Assembly: GCA_003712055.1 (NCBI GenBank)
Contig: RHLJ01000005.1
Location: 124,001 to 188,000 of the forward strand
Reading direction: 5' to 3'
DNA length: 64,000 bases
DNA from: Balneola sp.
GTDB lineage: Bacteria > Bacteroidota > Rhodothermia > Balneolales > Balneolaceae
Numbering within the stretch: position 1 is the stretch's first letter; each line of letters begins with the position of its first letter. The position numbers and the translations under genes are program-made. A model generated the notes under the pieces. It made no database searches and was not told where the DNA came from. It worked only from the letters and a program-made list of their open reading frames with translations. This document shows positions 7,699-17,742 of the stretch, in pieces.

Positions 7699-10569
7699 AT
7701 GAAGAATTGGTTGTTTATTTTTCTAAGTCTTACTCTTTTATTGCCTGAGGATGGCTGGTCTCAAACTTATCCTTTTCGAACCTATTCTATTGAAGATGGA
7801 TTAAGTGAATCGGTTGTTAATGATCTCATTCAGGATGATGATGGATATTTATGGTTAGCAACCGGGTACGGACTCAATAAGTTTGATGGGATTAGTTTTG
7901 AAGCTTTTTTCGAAGAAAGTGGGCTAAATCACAGCCGGGTGCTATCTCTGTTTCAGGCAAGTGATGGCAAAATATGGATTGGTACAGCTTCAGGGGTCAA
8001 TTATATAGAAGCTGATAGTATTCATACTCCTCAAGGTTTTGAATCTATAGCTAACAGTCAGGTCATAAGCATTTTTGAAGACCAGGAAGGTCATCTATGG
8101 TTTGGTACTGATGGAGACGGTGTTTGGCACTACCTGGAAAATGGTCAATACGAGTTATACTCTACATCTCAGGGGTTTATCAGTAACCAGGTTAGAGCTA
8201 TTACTGAAGATGAAAATGGAGATATTTGGTTCGGTACAAGGAATGGACTTACTACGCTAAGCAATGGTAATTTAAGAACATATACTACTGAAGATGGCTT
8301 GCCCGAAAATAGAATTAGAGATATAGAAATAGATAAAAACGGATTCCTTTGGATTGCTACCCGAAATGGCATATCACGATTTGATGGGAGCACCTTTCAA
8401 AATTTTGGAACAGCAGAAGGATTGATTGATTCCAGAGTACAAACTCTTTCGGTATCAGATGAAGGAGCGATATGGCTTGGTACAGAGGGAGGTTCAAGCA
8501 GATTTTTTGAGGGAAGCTTTAAAAGCTTTACGACTGAACAAGGGCTTTCAAATGACATTATCTATTCCTCCATTGTTGATCGGGAAGGAAATGTTTGGTT
8601 CGGTACATTTGGAGGAGGTGTGAGCCTTTTTTTAGGAGATTATTTCGAAAACTATACTACCGAAAACGGGCTCAGCAATAATCTGGTCACTTCCATTGCT
8701 GAAGATGAAAATGGAAAACTATGGCTTGCTACTTATGGTGGTGGTTTGATGACAAAACTGGATAATGGTTTTGAGTACCTAACCACTGAAGATGGCCTAT
8801 TGGACGATAGGATTTACCATTTAAATCTGGATTCAGAGAACAGGTTATGGATTGGGATGAGAGACGGATTGGCCTATCTTAAAAATGGAGAGATAAAAAA
8901 CTTCTCATCCGCAGAATTTCCCTTTCGAAAAGTAAGAGATGTAATGGAGGCTTCTGATGGAACCTTTTGGATTAGCACGTATGATGAAGGGCTGATAAAA
9001 ATGGATGACACATCTCATGAGGCAATAACTTTGGAAAGTGGTCTGGCTAGTAATACTGTTCTAAAAAGTATTGAGGATAGTGAAGGCAATATTTGGGTGG
9101 CGACCTATGGTGGGGTTTCAAAGATTACCGGAGATGAAATCACCAATTTTTCTATTCAACAAGGGGTGCCAAATAATGGAGTTATGTCCATTATGATAGA
9201 TAGAGATGGCATTATCTGGATATCTACCTTTGGAGGTATTGCATGGTTTGATGGAGTACAGTTTGTCAGTATCACTGATGATAACGGTTTACCTGACAAG
9301 GTAGCCTATTTTATAGCTCAGGATAAAAATGGCCTTTTTTGGATAGGTACAACTGCTGGCATAGCTCAGTTAGATATCAAGAAATTGTACAGTGAAATTG
9401 CTGATGAACGTGAACAATCAATTCAGGTAATTACAAGAGAACAGGGGTTGGTTTCAGACGAAATGAACCTTGGAGCTGTTTATGAAGATTCGGAAGGACA
9501 TTTTTGGTTTGGTAGTGTGGAAGGGGTAAGTCACTTCGATCCAGACATCTACAAAGGGAATCAGGTATCACCAAAAGTACATTTACTAGAGTTTACGGCT
9601 TCAGGCAGGCAATATGAGACCTACGGTTTACATCTGGATAATAATAGTAATTTTGTCGAGATAGGTTTTGCAGGACTAAATTTTACGGCTCCAAACCAGG
9701 TGATTTATGAGTATAGGATGAGTGACATAGATCCTGATTGGCAGCGAACAACCTCACGAAGTGCAAAATATCCCTCACTACCACCGGGCGAGTATTTTTT
9801 TCAGGTTCATGCACGCAATTCTAGTGGGGTATGGAGTGATGAAATGGTCATTATTCGGTTTTCAATTAATCCTCCTTTCTGGATGAGTTGGTGGTTTATC
9901 TTAATTATTGCATTCGCGATTGGGGGTATTATTTACCTGTTCTATAGAAATTATCAGATCATGAAAATGGTGGATATTGAAAGAATGAGAGTGCGAATTG
10001 CCAGCGATTTGCATGATGATGTAGGAGCCAGTTTGACAGAGATTGCACTACAATCTGATTTCCTTCAGGCTAGTCACGTAGAGAAAGAATTCAAGCAATC
10101 ACTAACTCAAATCGGAAAGCAGTGTCGTAGGGTAGTTACCAGTTTAGATGATATAGTTTGGTCGATTGATGCGCGAAATGATACACTCGGAGACCTTACC
10201 GACAGAATGCAGGATTATATTATCAATGTATTGGAACCCAAAAATTTTCAGGTTAGTTATGATTTTGAGGCATTAAGAATGGAAAATAAATTACCGGTTC
10301 CGGTGAAAGAAAACCTTTATCTGATATTCAAAGAAGCGGTGAATAATATCGCTAAGTATTCGAATGGTGATAGGGTAGAAGTAAAAATGGAATCTGAAAA
10401 TGGTGAATATGAGTTTAAAATTTATGACAATGGTAACTCGGGTAAAGGACTGAAAAAGACTGGTCATGGATTACGTAACATGGAAATGCGAGCTCAAAGA
10501 ATTGGAGGAAACTTCAACTTTGAAGACAAGGATGGATTTACAGTTATTCTGAAAGGAAAGCTGAATTAA
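7699..10569 (+). CDS. Periplasmic-propeller sensor histidine kinase (Reg_prop / Y_Y_Y / HisKA_3)
   Basis: I place the start at the ATG at 7699 (956 residues) because it gives a clean signal peptide ending in DGWSQ; an in-frame TTG lies 18 bases upstream. Residues 25-640 hold about a dozen repeats of the type 'ED-x-x-G-x-(I/L)W-(I/F)GT-x-x-G', predicted to form two seven-bladed beta-propellers in the periplasm. A Y_Y_Y domain (about 660-725) and one membrane helix (about 732-753) follow. Inside the cell there is a HisKA_3 dimerisation domain (DLHDDVGASL, phospho-acceptor His772) and an HATPase domain (N box near 881, GHGLRNM near 922). The response regulator is 16 bases downstream. Related proteins often sense polysaccharide fragments, but the ligand here is unknown. 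Confidence 0.92.
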   Translation: MKNWLFIFLSLTLLLPEDGWSQTYPFRTYSIEDGLSESVVNDLIQDDDGYLWLATGYGLNKFDGISFEAFFEESGLNHSRVLSLFQASDGKIWIGTASGVNYIEADSIHTPQGFESIANSQVISIFEDQEGHLWFGTDGDGVWHYLENGQYELYSTSQGFISNQVRAITEDENGDIWFGTRNGLTTLSNGNLRTYTTEDGLPENRIRDIEIDKNGFLWIATRNGISRFDGSTFQNFGTAEGLIDSRVQTLSVSDEGAIWLGTEGGSSRFFEGSFKSFTTEQGLSNDIIYSSIVDREGNVWFGTFGGGVSLFLGDYFENYTTENGLSNNLVTSIAEDENGKLWLATYGGGLMTKLDNGFEYLTTEDGLLDDRIYHLNLDSENRLWIGMRDGLAYLKNGEIKNFSSAEFPFRKVRDVMEASDGTFWISTYDEGLIKMDDTSHEAITLESGLASNTVLKSIEDSEGNIWVATYGGVSKITGDEITNFSIQQGVPNNGVMSIMIDRDGIIWISTFGGIAWFDGVQFVSITDDNGLPDKVAYFIAQDKNGLFWIGTTAGIAQLDIKKLYSEIADEREQSIQVITREQGLVSDEMNLGAVYEDSEGHFWFGSVEGVSHFDPDIYKGNQVSPKVHLLEFTASGRQYETYGLHLDNNSNFVEIGFAGLNFTAPNQVIYEYRMSDIDPDWQRTTSRSAKYPSLPPGEYFFQVHARNSSGVWSDEMVIIRFSINPPFWMSWWFILIIAFAIGGIIYLFYRNYQIMKMVDIERMRVRIASDLHDDVGASLTEIALQSDFLQASHVEKEFKQSLTQIGKQCRRVVTSLDDIVWSIDARNDTLGDLTDRMQDYIINVLEPKNFQVSYDFEALRMENKLPVPVKENLYLIFKEAVNNIAKYSNGDRVEVKMESENGEYEFKIYDNGNSGKGLKKTGHGLRNMEMRAQRIGGNFNFEDKDGFTVILKGKLN

Positions 10570-10585
10570 AATAACGGAGAAAAAG

Positions 10586-11218
10586 ATGGCAGTAATAGGG
10601 ATTGTAGAAGACAACAAAAAAATCAGGGATTTAATCCAGCGATATTTAGATATGCAGGAAGGTTTAGAATGTCCGGTTGCAACAGATACTGTGGAGGAAA
10701 TGCTGGAGTTTCTTGAAGAACATGAAAACCCGGATGTGCTTCTGATGGATATACAACTTCCAGGCATGTCGGGTATAAAAGGGATGGAAATTATCAAAGC
10801 TAAATACCCTGAAATAGATATCATCATGCTCACGGTGTATCACGATTCTCATAAGATTTTTGATTCGCTTAAAGCGGGAGCTTCAGGGTACTTGCTAAAG
10901 CATACATCTCTGCCTGAAATAAAGGAATCTATCGAAACGCTGTTGAAGGGTGGTGCTCCAATGTCTCCGCAAATAGCTCGCAAAGTAATTACCCATTTCA
11001 ATGAGCAAGCTCCGAAAAAGAATGAAGACAGCATGCTGACTTCCAGAGAGCAGGATATTGTAAATGGGCTGGTAGACGGGCTTAGCTACAAAATGATTGC
11101 TGATAGGTTTGATATTTCAATAGATACAGTACGGGCACATATTCGAAATATCTACAAAAAGCTCCACGTTAACTCAAAGGCAGAAGTAATTGCGAAATCG
11201 CTCCGAGGTGAAATTTAA
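10586..11218 (+). CDS. NarL/FixJ-family response regulator
   Basis: A 210-residue protein with an N-terminal receiver domain (phospho-acceptor Asp55 in LLMDIQLPG, acidic residues near 8-9, conserved Thr in IMLTVY and Lys in LLKHTS) and a C-terminal LuxR-type helix-turn-helix (LTSREQDIVNGLVDGLSYKMIADRF, about 150-175). It directly follows the histidine kinase, making a cognate pair. The next gene downstream encodes a lipoprotein after an 89-base gap, which may be a target promoter; that is inference. Confidence 0.93.
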   Translation: MAVIGIVEDNKKIRDLIQRYLDMQEGLECPVATDTVEEMLEFLEEHENPDVLLMDIQLPGMSGIKGMEIIKAKYPEIDIIMLTVYHDSHKIFDSLKAGASGYLLKHTSLPEIKESIETLLKGGAPMSPQIARKVITHFNEQAPKKNEDSMLTSREQDIVNGLVDGLSYKMIADRFDISIDTVRAHIRNIYKKLHVNSKAEVIAKSLRGEI

Positions 11219-11307
11219 CATCATGTCACATCATCATGTTATTTAAACATCAACTCGTTTTTAAGAGGTTAAGTCGTAATCTTGAATCAATGTTCTAAGG
11301 ATCATAT

Positions 11308-12726
11308 ATGAAAGCTTCAAAAACTATATTCGGAATCACTCTTGCATCCCTTTCGCTATTCTTTTCCGGGTGCTATACTCAATTACAAAGTACTGAAGGA
11401 TTCTCAAGAACTAGTACAACTCCCCAACAGTCAGATTACTACTCATGGGGGGATGAACCAGAGCAAGCTGAAACCGGATACAACTGGAGTGATGAACTAC
11501 AAACAGCGAAGCCTTATGAAGCTCCTATTGAGGAAGAAGGTGAATTTGAAGATCCTGTTTATGAAGAAGATTTAGAAGCCGCAGGTATCTACTACAAAGA
11601 CTATGAAGCGGAGCAGTGGTATCAGGATAACTACGCTGATAGAATTTATTGGGAGGGATATGATGATGGTTTTGACGATGGATATGATCAGGCTATTGAT
11701 GATTACTATTGGGATTCATATCACTGGGGTTATAATAGGTACTATCATCCAATAAGAAGAGGACAATGGAGAGCGGGATGGAGAATGAATACAAGGCTCT
11801 ACTTTGCATACTATAGTGGATGGAGTTGGGGTAATGGAAGCCTTTTCTATTCCTGGTATCGATACCCACATTTGGGATATTATGATGACTGGTATTACGG
11901 CTGGGGAGGCTGGGGTTATCGCTCTAATGTAATCGTATATAACAATCATCATAGAAACTCACGTTATTCAGAATCAAGAATAAGAAGTGCCGGATTATAT
12001 AGTAAAGGAAATGGTGAATCTGTTGAAGGAGTTCGTACCAGGTCAGGCAGCTCAGGTTCAACTGGTTTAGTAAGTAAGGGTCGAGGTACTGGTACTACTG
12101 ATATTACTACAAGATCATCAGGAACCACAGCAACCCGCTATACAGGTAGAACCGGAAATAGCACTTCCCAATCTACTAGTACAAGTACAAGTGTTAGGTC
12201 AAGACGATCAGGAGAGTCTGGATCAACAGTGACAAGCACCAGTAGAACCACAGGGAGAAGTACTGGAACAGTTCGAAATACTGGTAGAACCCGGTCAGGT
12301 AGCTCGGGTACAAGTGTTGGCAGATCCAGGACATCAACAGGTAGCTCAGGAACTGTTAGAAGTACAAGTCGTAGTGGAAGAAGCTCAGGAAACTCAGGCT
12401 CTGTACGATCCTCTAGCTCGAGGAATAATTCAAGTTCAGTTTCCAGAGGGAGATCTTCGGTTAGATCAAACAATTCGGGAAATACCTCAGTAAGAAATCG
12501 TAGTACTTCAGTTAGAACGAATAGGTCAAGTAGTACCGGCGGAAGTTCACGCTCTACTTCAGTAAGAAGTAACAGCTCCGGAAGTAGCTCATCAAGAGCA
12601 GTTCGAAGTAGTTCTTCCAGATCCAGTTCTTCTAGAGGAACTAGTGTAAGAAGTAGTTCGTCTTCACGTTCTTCTTCCGGAACACGATCATCTTCAGGTT
12701 CAAGCAGGTCTAAACGAAATAACTAA
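11308..12726 (+). CDS. Arg/Ser/Thr-rich low-complexity lipoprotein
   Basis: A 472-residue lipoprotein (lipobox LFFSGC, Cys22). Residues 45-130 are acidic. About 125-225 are extraordinarily rich in Tyr, Trp, Gly and Asp (for example DDYYWDSYHWGYNRYYHP). From about 230 to the end it is nearly all Ser, Arg, Thr and Gly with repeated SVRSSSS/TGRSRS units and a net positive charge. No enzyme motif is seen. The composition suggests a disordered, polyanion-binding or surface-adhesive tail on a lipid-anchored base. The outer-membrane barrel gene follows 31 bases later, so the two are likely co-transcribed. Function unknown; the long antisense frame here is a composition artefact. Confidence 0.85.
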   Translation: MKASKTIFGITLASLSLFFSGCYTQLQSTEGFSRTSTTPQQSDYYSWGDEPEQAETGYNWSDELQTAKPYEAPIEEEGEFEDPVYEEDLEAAGIYYKDYEAEQWYQDNYADRIYWEGYDDGFDDGYDQAIDDYYWDSYHWGYNRYYHPIRRGQWRAGWRMNTRLYFAYYSGWSWGNGSLFYSWYRYPHLGYYDDWYYGWGGWGYRSNVIVYNNHHRNSRYSESRIRSAGLYSKGNGESVEGVRTRSGSSGSTGLVSKGRGTGTTDITTRSSGTTATRYTGRTGNSTSQSTSTSTSVRSRRSGESGSTVTSTSRTTGRSTGTVRNTGRTRSGSSGTSVGRSRTSTGSSGTVRSTSRSGRSSGNSGSVRSSSSRNNSSSVSRGRSSVRSNNSGNTSVRNRSTSVRTNRSSSTGGSSRSTSVRSNSSGSSSSRAVRSSSSRSSSSRGTSVRSSSSSRSSSGTRSSSGSSRSKRNN

Positions 12727-12757
12727 TTAGCCTCCAATACAATTACTATTTATCACC

Positions 12758-14293
12758 ATGAAGAGGGCTTTATCTTATCTCTTATTGGCAGGAGTACTTG
12801 CTTCATCGGAAGCCTTAGCACAAGATGGTCAAGATCCGGTGAAGTACTCCAGCCTTTCTCAACAGTTTGTTACTTCAACTATAAACGGTGACGCCAATGC
12901 ATCAGTACTCCCATCTGTAGCCACTCAAAATGGTTTTGGAAGTTATCTGGATAACCCGGCAAGTATGGCGCTGATAACTATGAGTTACTTCAATACGGGG
13001 TTGATATCAAATACTGGTGATCACAGTAGCTCTTATTTGGGAAGTGATCTTGGCTTTGATGACACAAGAACTTCGTTTGGTAATATTGGAATGATCTACT
13101 CTGTGCCTGTTACTCAGGGGAGCATGGTGGTAGGGGGTGGATACTCTCTGCGAAATGATTTTAACCGTACGAATATCTTCAATGGAAGAAATACAAACAG
13201 CTCAATAACTGATATGTTTAAACAGTCAGGAAGTGATTACAACTCTATCGCTTTCGAATCTTATGCTATTGACTATGCCGATATAGAACAAACATCACTG
13301 GAATCTATTTTTCGAATAGGTTTCGCTCCAGGTGAATTTTTAGGCATTCAGCAGGAAGGAGAAATGAGGCAAAGGGGTACAAGCGGTGAGTATACTCTTT
13401 TCATGGCTACTGAAATACAAAAAAATCTTTTCATAGGAGCTTCTATTGGAGCTATCTATGGAAATTATTCCTTCGAGAGAAGCTTTTTAGAAATCGACGA
13501 AGGTAATATTTACGATGGAGATTTTATTGATGTTGATTCTGAAGGGAATGGAGGCACTGATGTAGCCAGTATTTTGCTTGAAGATGAATTGGATATGGAG
13601 ATATCTGGTGCAAATTTAAATATTGGGGTTATTTACCAGGTACTTCCAAAAGTAAACTTGGGAGCTAGTTTTTTGCTTCCTACTCGGCTTAACGTTACCG
13701 AGGAGTATTCTTCATCCATACTCACCAGACTTGATGATGGAAGAACTCCTTTTGGGGACGATTTTTCTGGTAATTTTAACTACAAAATTAGAAGACCCTG
13801 GGAATTAAATCTTGGCTTTGCCTTAGAAGAAATTAATCGGGTTACTATATCAGCTGCAGTTGAGTTGATTGATTATAGAAATACTAGCCTGGATTTAACA
13901 AGTAGTGATGATAGTGCATTCAGAACTGCTGAGTTAAGGGAACAAGAGGCTATTTTCGATAGCGTATTTACCAATAGCTACAATTTTGTAGCTAACCTTA
14001 GCGGAGGAATTAAGTACAAATCCAGGACAGGTTTTGAACTTAGAGGTGGAGCAGCTTTCCTACCTGGAAAGAGCTCAGATTTTGAAGCTGACAGGCTAAT
14101 TCTTTCAGGAGGTTTGGGGATTCCTCTTTCGAGAGAACTGTATCTCGATATAACTACACAATATACAGGGTGGGACGACCGTTCAATTTTGTATGAATAC
14201 TTAGATCCAATCAGTGGTCAAGTGAGAACTGAAAGTATTGATGAGACGATAAGTCAAATCAATGTTATGGTTGGGTTAAAGTATAGGTTTTAG
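12758..14293 (+). CDS. Outer-membrane beta-barrel protein, FadL/OmpP1-like
   Basis: This 511-residue protein has a signal peptide cleaved after SSEALA (about 21). The NPASMALI segment near 67-74 and the alternating aromatic strands resemble OmpP1/FadL/TodX-type hydrophobic-compound porins; the last residue is Phe in VGLKYRF, a typical BAM-recognised C-terminus. A glycine-rich region near 255-275 may be a surface loop. It follows the Arg/Ser-rich lipoprotein on one transcript. Transport of lipids or hydrophobic molecules is a family-based guess; other barrel families (PorV-like) are possible. Confidence 0.75.
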   Translation: MKRALSYLLLAGVLASSEALAQDGQDPVKYSSLSQQFVTSTINGDANASVLPSVATQNGFGSYLDNPASMALITMSYFNTGLISNTGDHSSSYLGSDLGFDDTRTSFGNIGMIYSVPVTQGSMVVGGGYSLRNDFNRTNIFNGRNTNSSITDMFKQSGSDYNSIAFESYAIDYADIEQTSLESIFRIGFAPGEFLGIQQEGEMRQRGTSGEYTLFMATEIQKNLFIGASIGAIYGNYSFERSFLEIDEGNIYDGDFIDVDSEGNGGTDVASILLEDELDMEISGANLNIGVIYQVLPKVNLGASFLLPTRLNVTEEYSSSILTRLDDGRTPFGDDFSGNFNYKIRRPWELNLGFALEEINRVTISAAVELIDYRNTSLDLTSSDDSAFRTAELREQEAIFDSVFTNSYNFVANLSGGIKYKSRTGFELRGGAAFLPGKSSDFEADRLILSGGLGIPLSRELYLDITTQYTGWDDRSILYEYLDPISGQVRTESIDETISQINVMVGLKYRF

Positions 14294-14334
14294 AGTTATT
14301 GATAATAATCCCCAAAACCTCCGTAGTTAGTTTT

Positions 14335-14370
14335 AAGAGAAAGTTTTGTGAAAGAAGCTTTCTCTTTTTA
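14335..14370 (+). terminator. Putative terminator for the barrel-protein transcript
   Basis: AAGAGAAAG (14335-14343) pairs with CTTTCTCTT (14358-14366) across a 14-base loop and is followed by TTTT. The stem is AT-rich, so strength is doubtful. Confidence 0.5.
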
Positions 14371-14381
14371 CTTGCTAAAAA

Positions 14382-14405
14382 AAGCCCCTTGAGATAAAGG
14401 GGCTT
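14382..14405 (-). terminator. Rho-independent terminator for the OmpA-family gene
   Basis: A 9-bp perfect stem AAGCCCCTT/AAGGGGCTT with a 6-base loop. Read on the minus strand it is followed by a run of T, as expected downstream of the stop codon at 14428. Confidence 0.8.
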
Positions 14406-14427
14406 AAAAATTAATGAAGAAGCTATT

Positions 14428-15102
14428 TTATTCGATATCGCCTTTCTCAGCAGCTTCTTTTAGTTTGTCGTTAGCCCAAATGGCTACTTCAACGCGACGG
14501 TTCTGAGCACGACCTTCTACTGTAGTGTTATCAGCAACTGGGTCAGATTCCCCGAAACCTGTAATAGTCATCCTTGTAGCATCAACACCAGTGAATGCCG
14601 TGTATTCGGCTACGGCTGTAGCTCTTTTTTCAGACAGCTCAAGGTTATATTCCTCTCTACCAGTATCGTCAGTATAGCCACCAAACATAATGTTAGTGTC
14701 TTCATATTTTTGGAGGATTTCAGAAAGCTTAGCGATTTCTTCTTTTGAAGCATCACTTAATTCATAGGAATTAACTTCGAACAAGATTCCTGAATCAAAA
14801 GTAACTTTGATTCCTTCACCTACTCGTTCAACTTTAGCACCTTCAAGATCTTCTTCTATCTCTCTGGATTGACGATCCATATAGTTGCCAATTACAGCTC
14901 CGGTAGCGCCACCAACTGCTGCACCTGCTATTGCCCCGGTAGTGGTATTGCCTGCCGCTTTTCCAATTAAAGCTCCGGCTAGCGCCCCTGCAGTAGCTCC
15001 TATAGCTGTTCCCTTGGCCGTTTTACTTAGCGAATCACATGAAGCTGTCAGCAATCCAGTAATTAGCACGAATAAAAAGATTTTTGACGAAATTGATTTC
15101 AT
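14428..15102 (-). CDS. OmpA-family peptidoglycan-binding lipoprotein with glycine zipper
   Basis: A 224-residue protein with lipobox LLTASC (Cys22), a glycine-zipper membrane segment (about 30-75, repeats of GAxAGAxxG), and a C-terminal OmpA-like domain (about 100-215). The latter carries GYTDDTGREEYNLELSEKRA, with the Asp and Arg that bind meso-diaminopimelate of peptidoglycan. It resembles YiaD/Pal-like lipoproteins that anchor the outer membrane to the wall. The final acidic tail is unremarkable. It is a single gene with its own terminator. Confidence 0.9.
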   Translation of the reverse strand: MKSISSKIFLFVLITGLLTASCDSLSKTAKGTAIGATAGALAGALIGKAAGNTTTGAIAGAAVGGATGAVIGNYMDRQSREIEEDLEGAKVERVGEGIKVTFDSGILFEVNSYELSDASKEEIAKLSEILQKYEDTNIMFGGYTDDTGREEYNLELSEKRATAVAEYTAFTGVDATRMTITGFGESDPVADNTTVEGRAQNRRVEVAIWANDKLKEAAEKGDIE

Positions 15103-15207
15103 AGTCTTAGTTAGTTAATTAATTAAATGGTTCCCTGTTAAACTTATCAACTACGATAAGTTCCACATATTAAAGAATTGTTTCCTAAGAATTAAGTTAG
15201 AGTCTTA

Positions 15208-17742
15208 TTAGGCTGCTTCTTCTCTAAGAATTTCCAGAGGAGGTCGTTGATGAATTCCACGGGTATTGAGCATTCCAATGGTAAGAACCAAAAGCACAAG
15301 AATAATGGCCTCTGTAATCAGGATTGAAAAGCTGGGTGTGAACTCAATATCAAAATAGAAGAAGCTTAGCAAAGAACTGGCGCCTACGGAAAGGAACAGT
15401 CCCAAAAAAGCAGCAATAGTTCCCAATAGTGCATATTCAATAATCTGGATTTTCACTACCTGTCTTTGTTTTGCTCCAAGAGTTCTTAAAAGAACACCTT
15501 CACGAATGCGCTGGAATCTGCTTGTAGCGGCTGAACCCGCGAGAACGATCAATCCGGTTATAATGCTAAACAGTCCAATAAACTGTATTACAAAGGTAAC
15601 CCGGTCGAGGAAATCAGTTATTGTACTTACGATTTGGCCTACATCAATAGCAGATACATTAGGGTAGGCCTGAACAATTTGTTGCTGCAAACTTACTGAA
15701 ATTTCCCTACTTGTAGTCCTAATCGTAGTAGCAAAGAATTGAGGAGCTGGTTCTAATACACCAGCTGGAAACACAACAAAGAAATTAGGCTGCGGAGTTT
15801 GCCAGTTTACAGTCCTGATACTTGCTACATAGCTTTCAATTGGAATGCCTTGCACATCCCAGATTATCGAATCTCCAAGCTCAATAGCCAGGTCATCCAT
15901 CAATCCTACTTCTACTGATATAGGAACAGGCGCATTAAAGTCGGGTACTCTTGGAATAAACTCTCCCGACTCCAGAGTTTCAGTCTCAACTAATGAATCT
16001 CTATAGGTTGAACGGTATTCTCGGGTTAACGCCCATCGCCTGGCTTGACGAGAGGTATCTGCTAGAATTTCTTCTAGCGTATTCCCTTGAATGGATTGCA
16101 ACCTCATTGTTACAATTGGAACATTCTGCATGATTTCCAGGCCATTATCAGAAATAATAGAATTTACACCTTCATTTTGATCGTACTGAATATCAAATAA
16201 TGCAAGGTTAGGCAATTCATCTTCACCTTCGAAATCAATCGTGCCTAAAAGCATATCCTGAGTCAGATAAAGGGAGCTGATTAATGTAACTCCTAATCCG
16301 AAGGTAAGAAGTAAGGTGCTGGTCTGATTGTTTGGACGGTATAGGTTTGCCAGTCCTTGTCTCCATTCATAACTCCATCCGGAAGGCATAAATTTGCGAG
16401 ATACTCTCATCACAAGTACTGCAAAACCTCCAAGCAATAACAGGCAGATGGTAAAGCCTCCGGTAAAGAACAAAGCACCAACAAGATCATTAAGCATAAA
16501 CCATGCATAGCCGGTTATAGAGGAACCAATGATCAAGGAGAGTAGCAGCTTAGTCCCAAAACCTAAAAGTCTGGAAAGATTTACCTCAGACGATCTTAAC
16601 GTAAAAAGGGGAGAGATTTTACGAACAGCAACTAGTGGTAATAGTGCGAATATCACAGATATAATTACCCCTGTTACCACTCCTGTTAACACAGAACCCC
16701 AAGAAATAAACAGCTCTATATCCACTGGAATAAAATCCTGGACCAGAACAGGTAAATAAAGCTGGACAACGGTTCCTAGTACCGCTCCGATCAAAGCTCC
16801 AATAAATCCCATAAACATTGCCTGAATCAGGTAAATCATCATGGTTTGATTTGAAGAAGCACCAACGCACCGTAGAACCGCAACGGTGTTAATCTTTTGA
16901 CGGATGTATACAAAAATAGAGCTTGCAACACCGATACCTCCAAGCAAGAGAGCTATAAATCCTATCAGGTTTAAGAAGTTAGAAAGAAGAGATATTGCCT
17001 CACCTACTTCTTCTCGTCGTTCTTCAATATCATCAAACCTGAAATCCATGACATCATTCATCACATCAAGCCGCTTTACTACAGCTTCAGGATCTACACC
17101 TTCTTTGTATTTTATATAGGCTTCATATTCGAGGCGACTACCTCTCTCCAATAATCCGGTGTTTTCAACTCCTTCTAAGGGAATAATAACCCGGGGTCCA
17201 AAAAAAGAAGCCGCTGTTGATTGCCCGGGAATTTCAACAATAGCACCTGTTATTTCATAAGTTAAAAAACCAACTTTGATAGAATCACCGGGTGCCAATT
17301 CAAGTTGGGTTAAAATGGTTTGATCAACTAAAGCTCCATACTCCTCCAGATAGGTGCTCGCTGCATTTGGTGGAACCGTTTCAATTTCTCCATAATAAGG
17401 GAATCCATCTTCCATAGCGGTTATTTGGGATAACCTTGTTGCTCCGGTTTTAGGAAACAATGCCATTGATGAAAAGGCAAGGGAATTAGATTGATCGACA
17501 GCAATAGAATCTAAATAAGCCTGTAATTCAGGTTGGAATTCAGCATTTCGCTCAACCTCGAGATCAGCCCCAAGAAGTTCTTTAGCTTGTTCGTTGATAC
17601 TTGAGTTTAAATTTACTCTAAATGAAGTGATGGCAACCTGAGCAGCTACACCAACTATAATGGCAGCCATGTACAGAAATAATTTTCTTCTGTTTGAACG
17701 GGAGTCCCGCCAAGCCATCTTAAAAATCCACGACCAACTCAT
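15208..17742 (-). CDS. ybbP: YbbP-like FtsX-family ABC transporter permease
   Basis: An 844-residue inner-membrane protein with an N-terminal helix (about 22-45), a large periplasmic domain, an FtsX-type helical block (about 250-375), a second unit of helices (about 395-470), another periplasmic domain, and a closing FtsX block (about 740-830). This double-FtsX layout and length match E. coli YbbP (about 800 residues). It overlaps the ATPase gene by 4 bases (ATGA). Such type VII/mechanotransmission ABC systems move or extract envelope substrates rather than pumping solutes across the inner membrane. The neighbouring tesA supports the YbbAP assignment. Confidence 0.85.
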   Translation of the reverse strand: MSWSWIFKMAWRDSRSNRRKLFLYMAAIIVGVAAQVAITSFRVNLNSSINEQAKELLGADLEVERNAEFQPELQAYLDSIAVDQSNSLAFSSMALFPKTGATRLSQITAMEDGFPYYGEIETVPPNAASTYLEEYGALVDQTILTQLELAPGDSIKVGFLTYEITGAIVEIPGQSTAASFFGPRVIIPLEGVENTGLLERGSRLEYEAYIKYKEGVDPEAVVKRLDVMNDVMDFRFDDIEERREEVGEAISLLSNFLNLIGFIALLLGGIGVASSIFVYIRQKINTVAVLRCVGASSNQTMMIYLIQAMFMGFIGALIGAVLGTVVQLYLPVLVQDFIPVDIELFISWGSVLTGVVTGVIISVIFALLPLVAVRKISPLFTLRSSEVNLSRLLGFGTKLLLSLIIGSSITGYAWFMLNDLVGALFFTGGFTICLLLLGGFAVLVMRVSRKFMPSGWSYEWRQGLANLYRPNNQTSTLLLTFGLGVTLISSLYLTQDMLLGTIDFEGEDELPNLALFDIQYDQNEGVNSIISDNGLEIMQNVPIVTMRLQSIQGNTLEEILADTSRQARRWALTREYRSTYRDSLVETETLESGEFIPRVPDFNAPVPISVEVGLMDDLAIELGDSIIWDVQGIPIESYVASIRTVNWQTPQPNFFVVFPAGVLEPAPQFFATTIRTTSREISVSLQQQIVQAYPNVSAIDVGQIVSTITDFLDRVTFVIQFIGLFSIITGLIVLAGSAATSRFQRIREGVLLRTLGAKQRQVVKIQIIEYALLGTIAAFLGLFLSVGASSLLSFFYFDIEFTPSFSILITEAIILVLLVLTIGMLNTRGIHQRPPLEILREEAA

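Noticed and set aside
10471-10833. 120-residue minus-strand frame across the kinase/regulator junction
   Set aside because: Overlaps two clearly real genes on the other strand; Ser/Ile-rich shadow.
12138-12473. 111-residue minus-strand frame rich in Leu, Glu, Pro and Val
   Set aside because: It is the antisense of the Arg/Ser-rich tail of the plus-strand lipoprotein; its composition simply mirrors the repeats.
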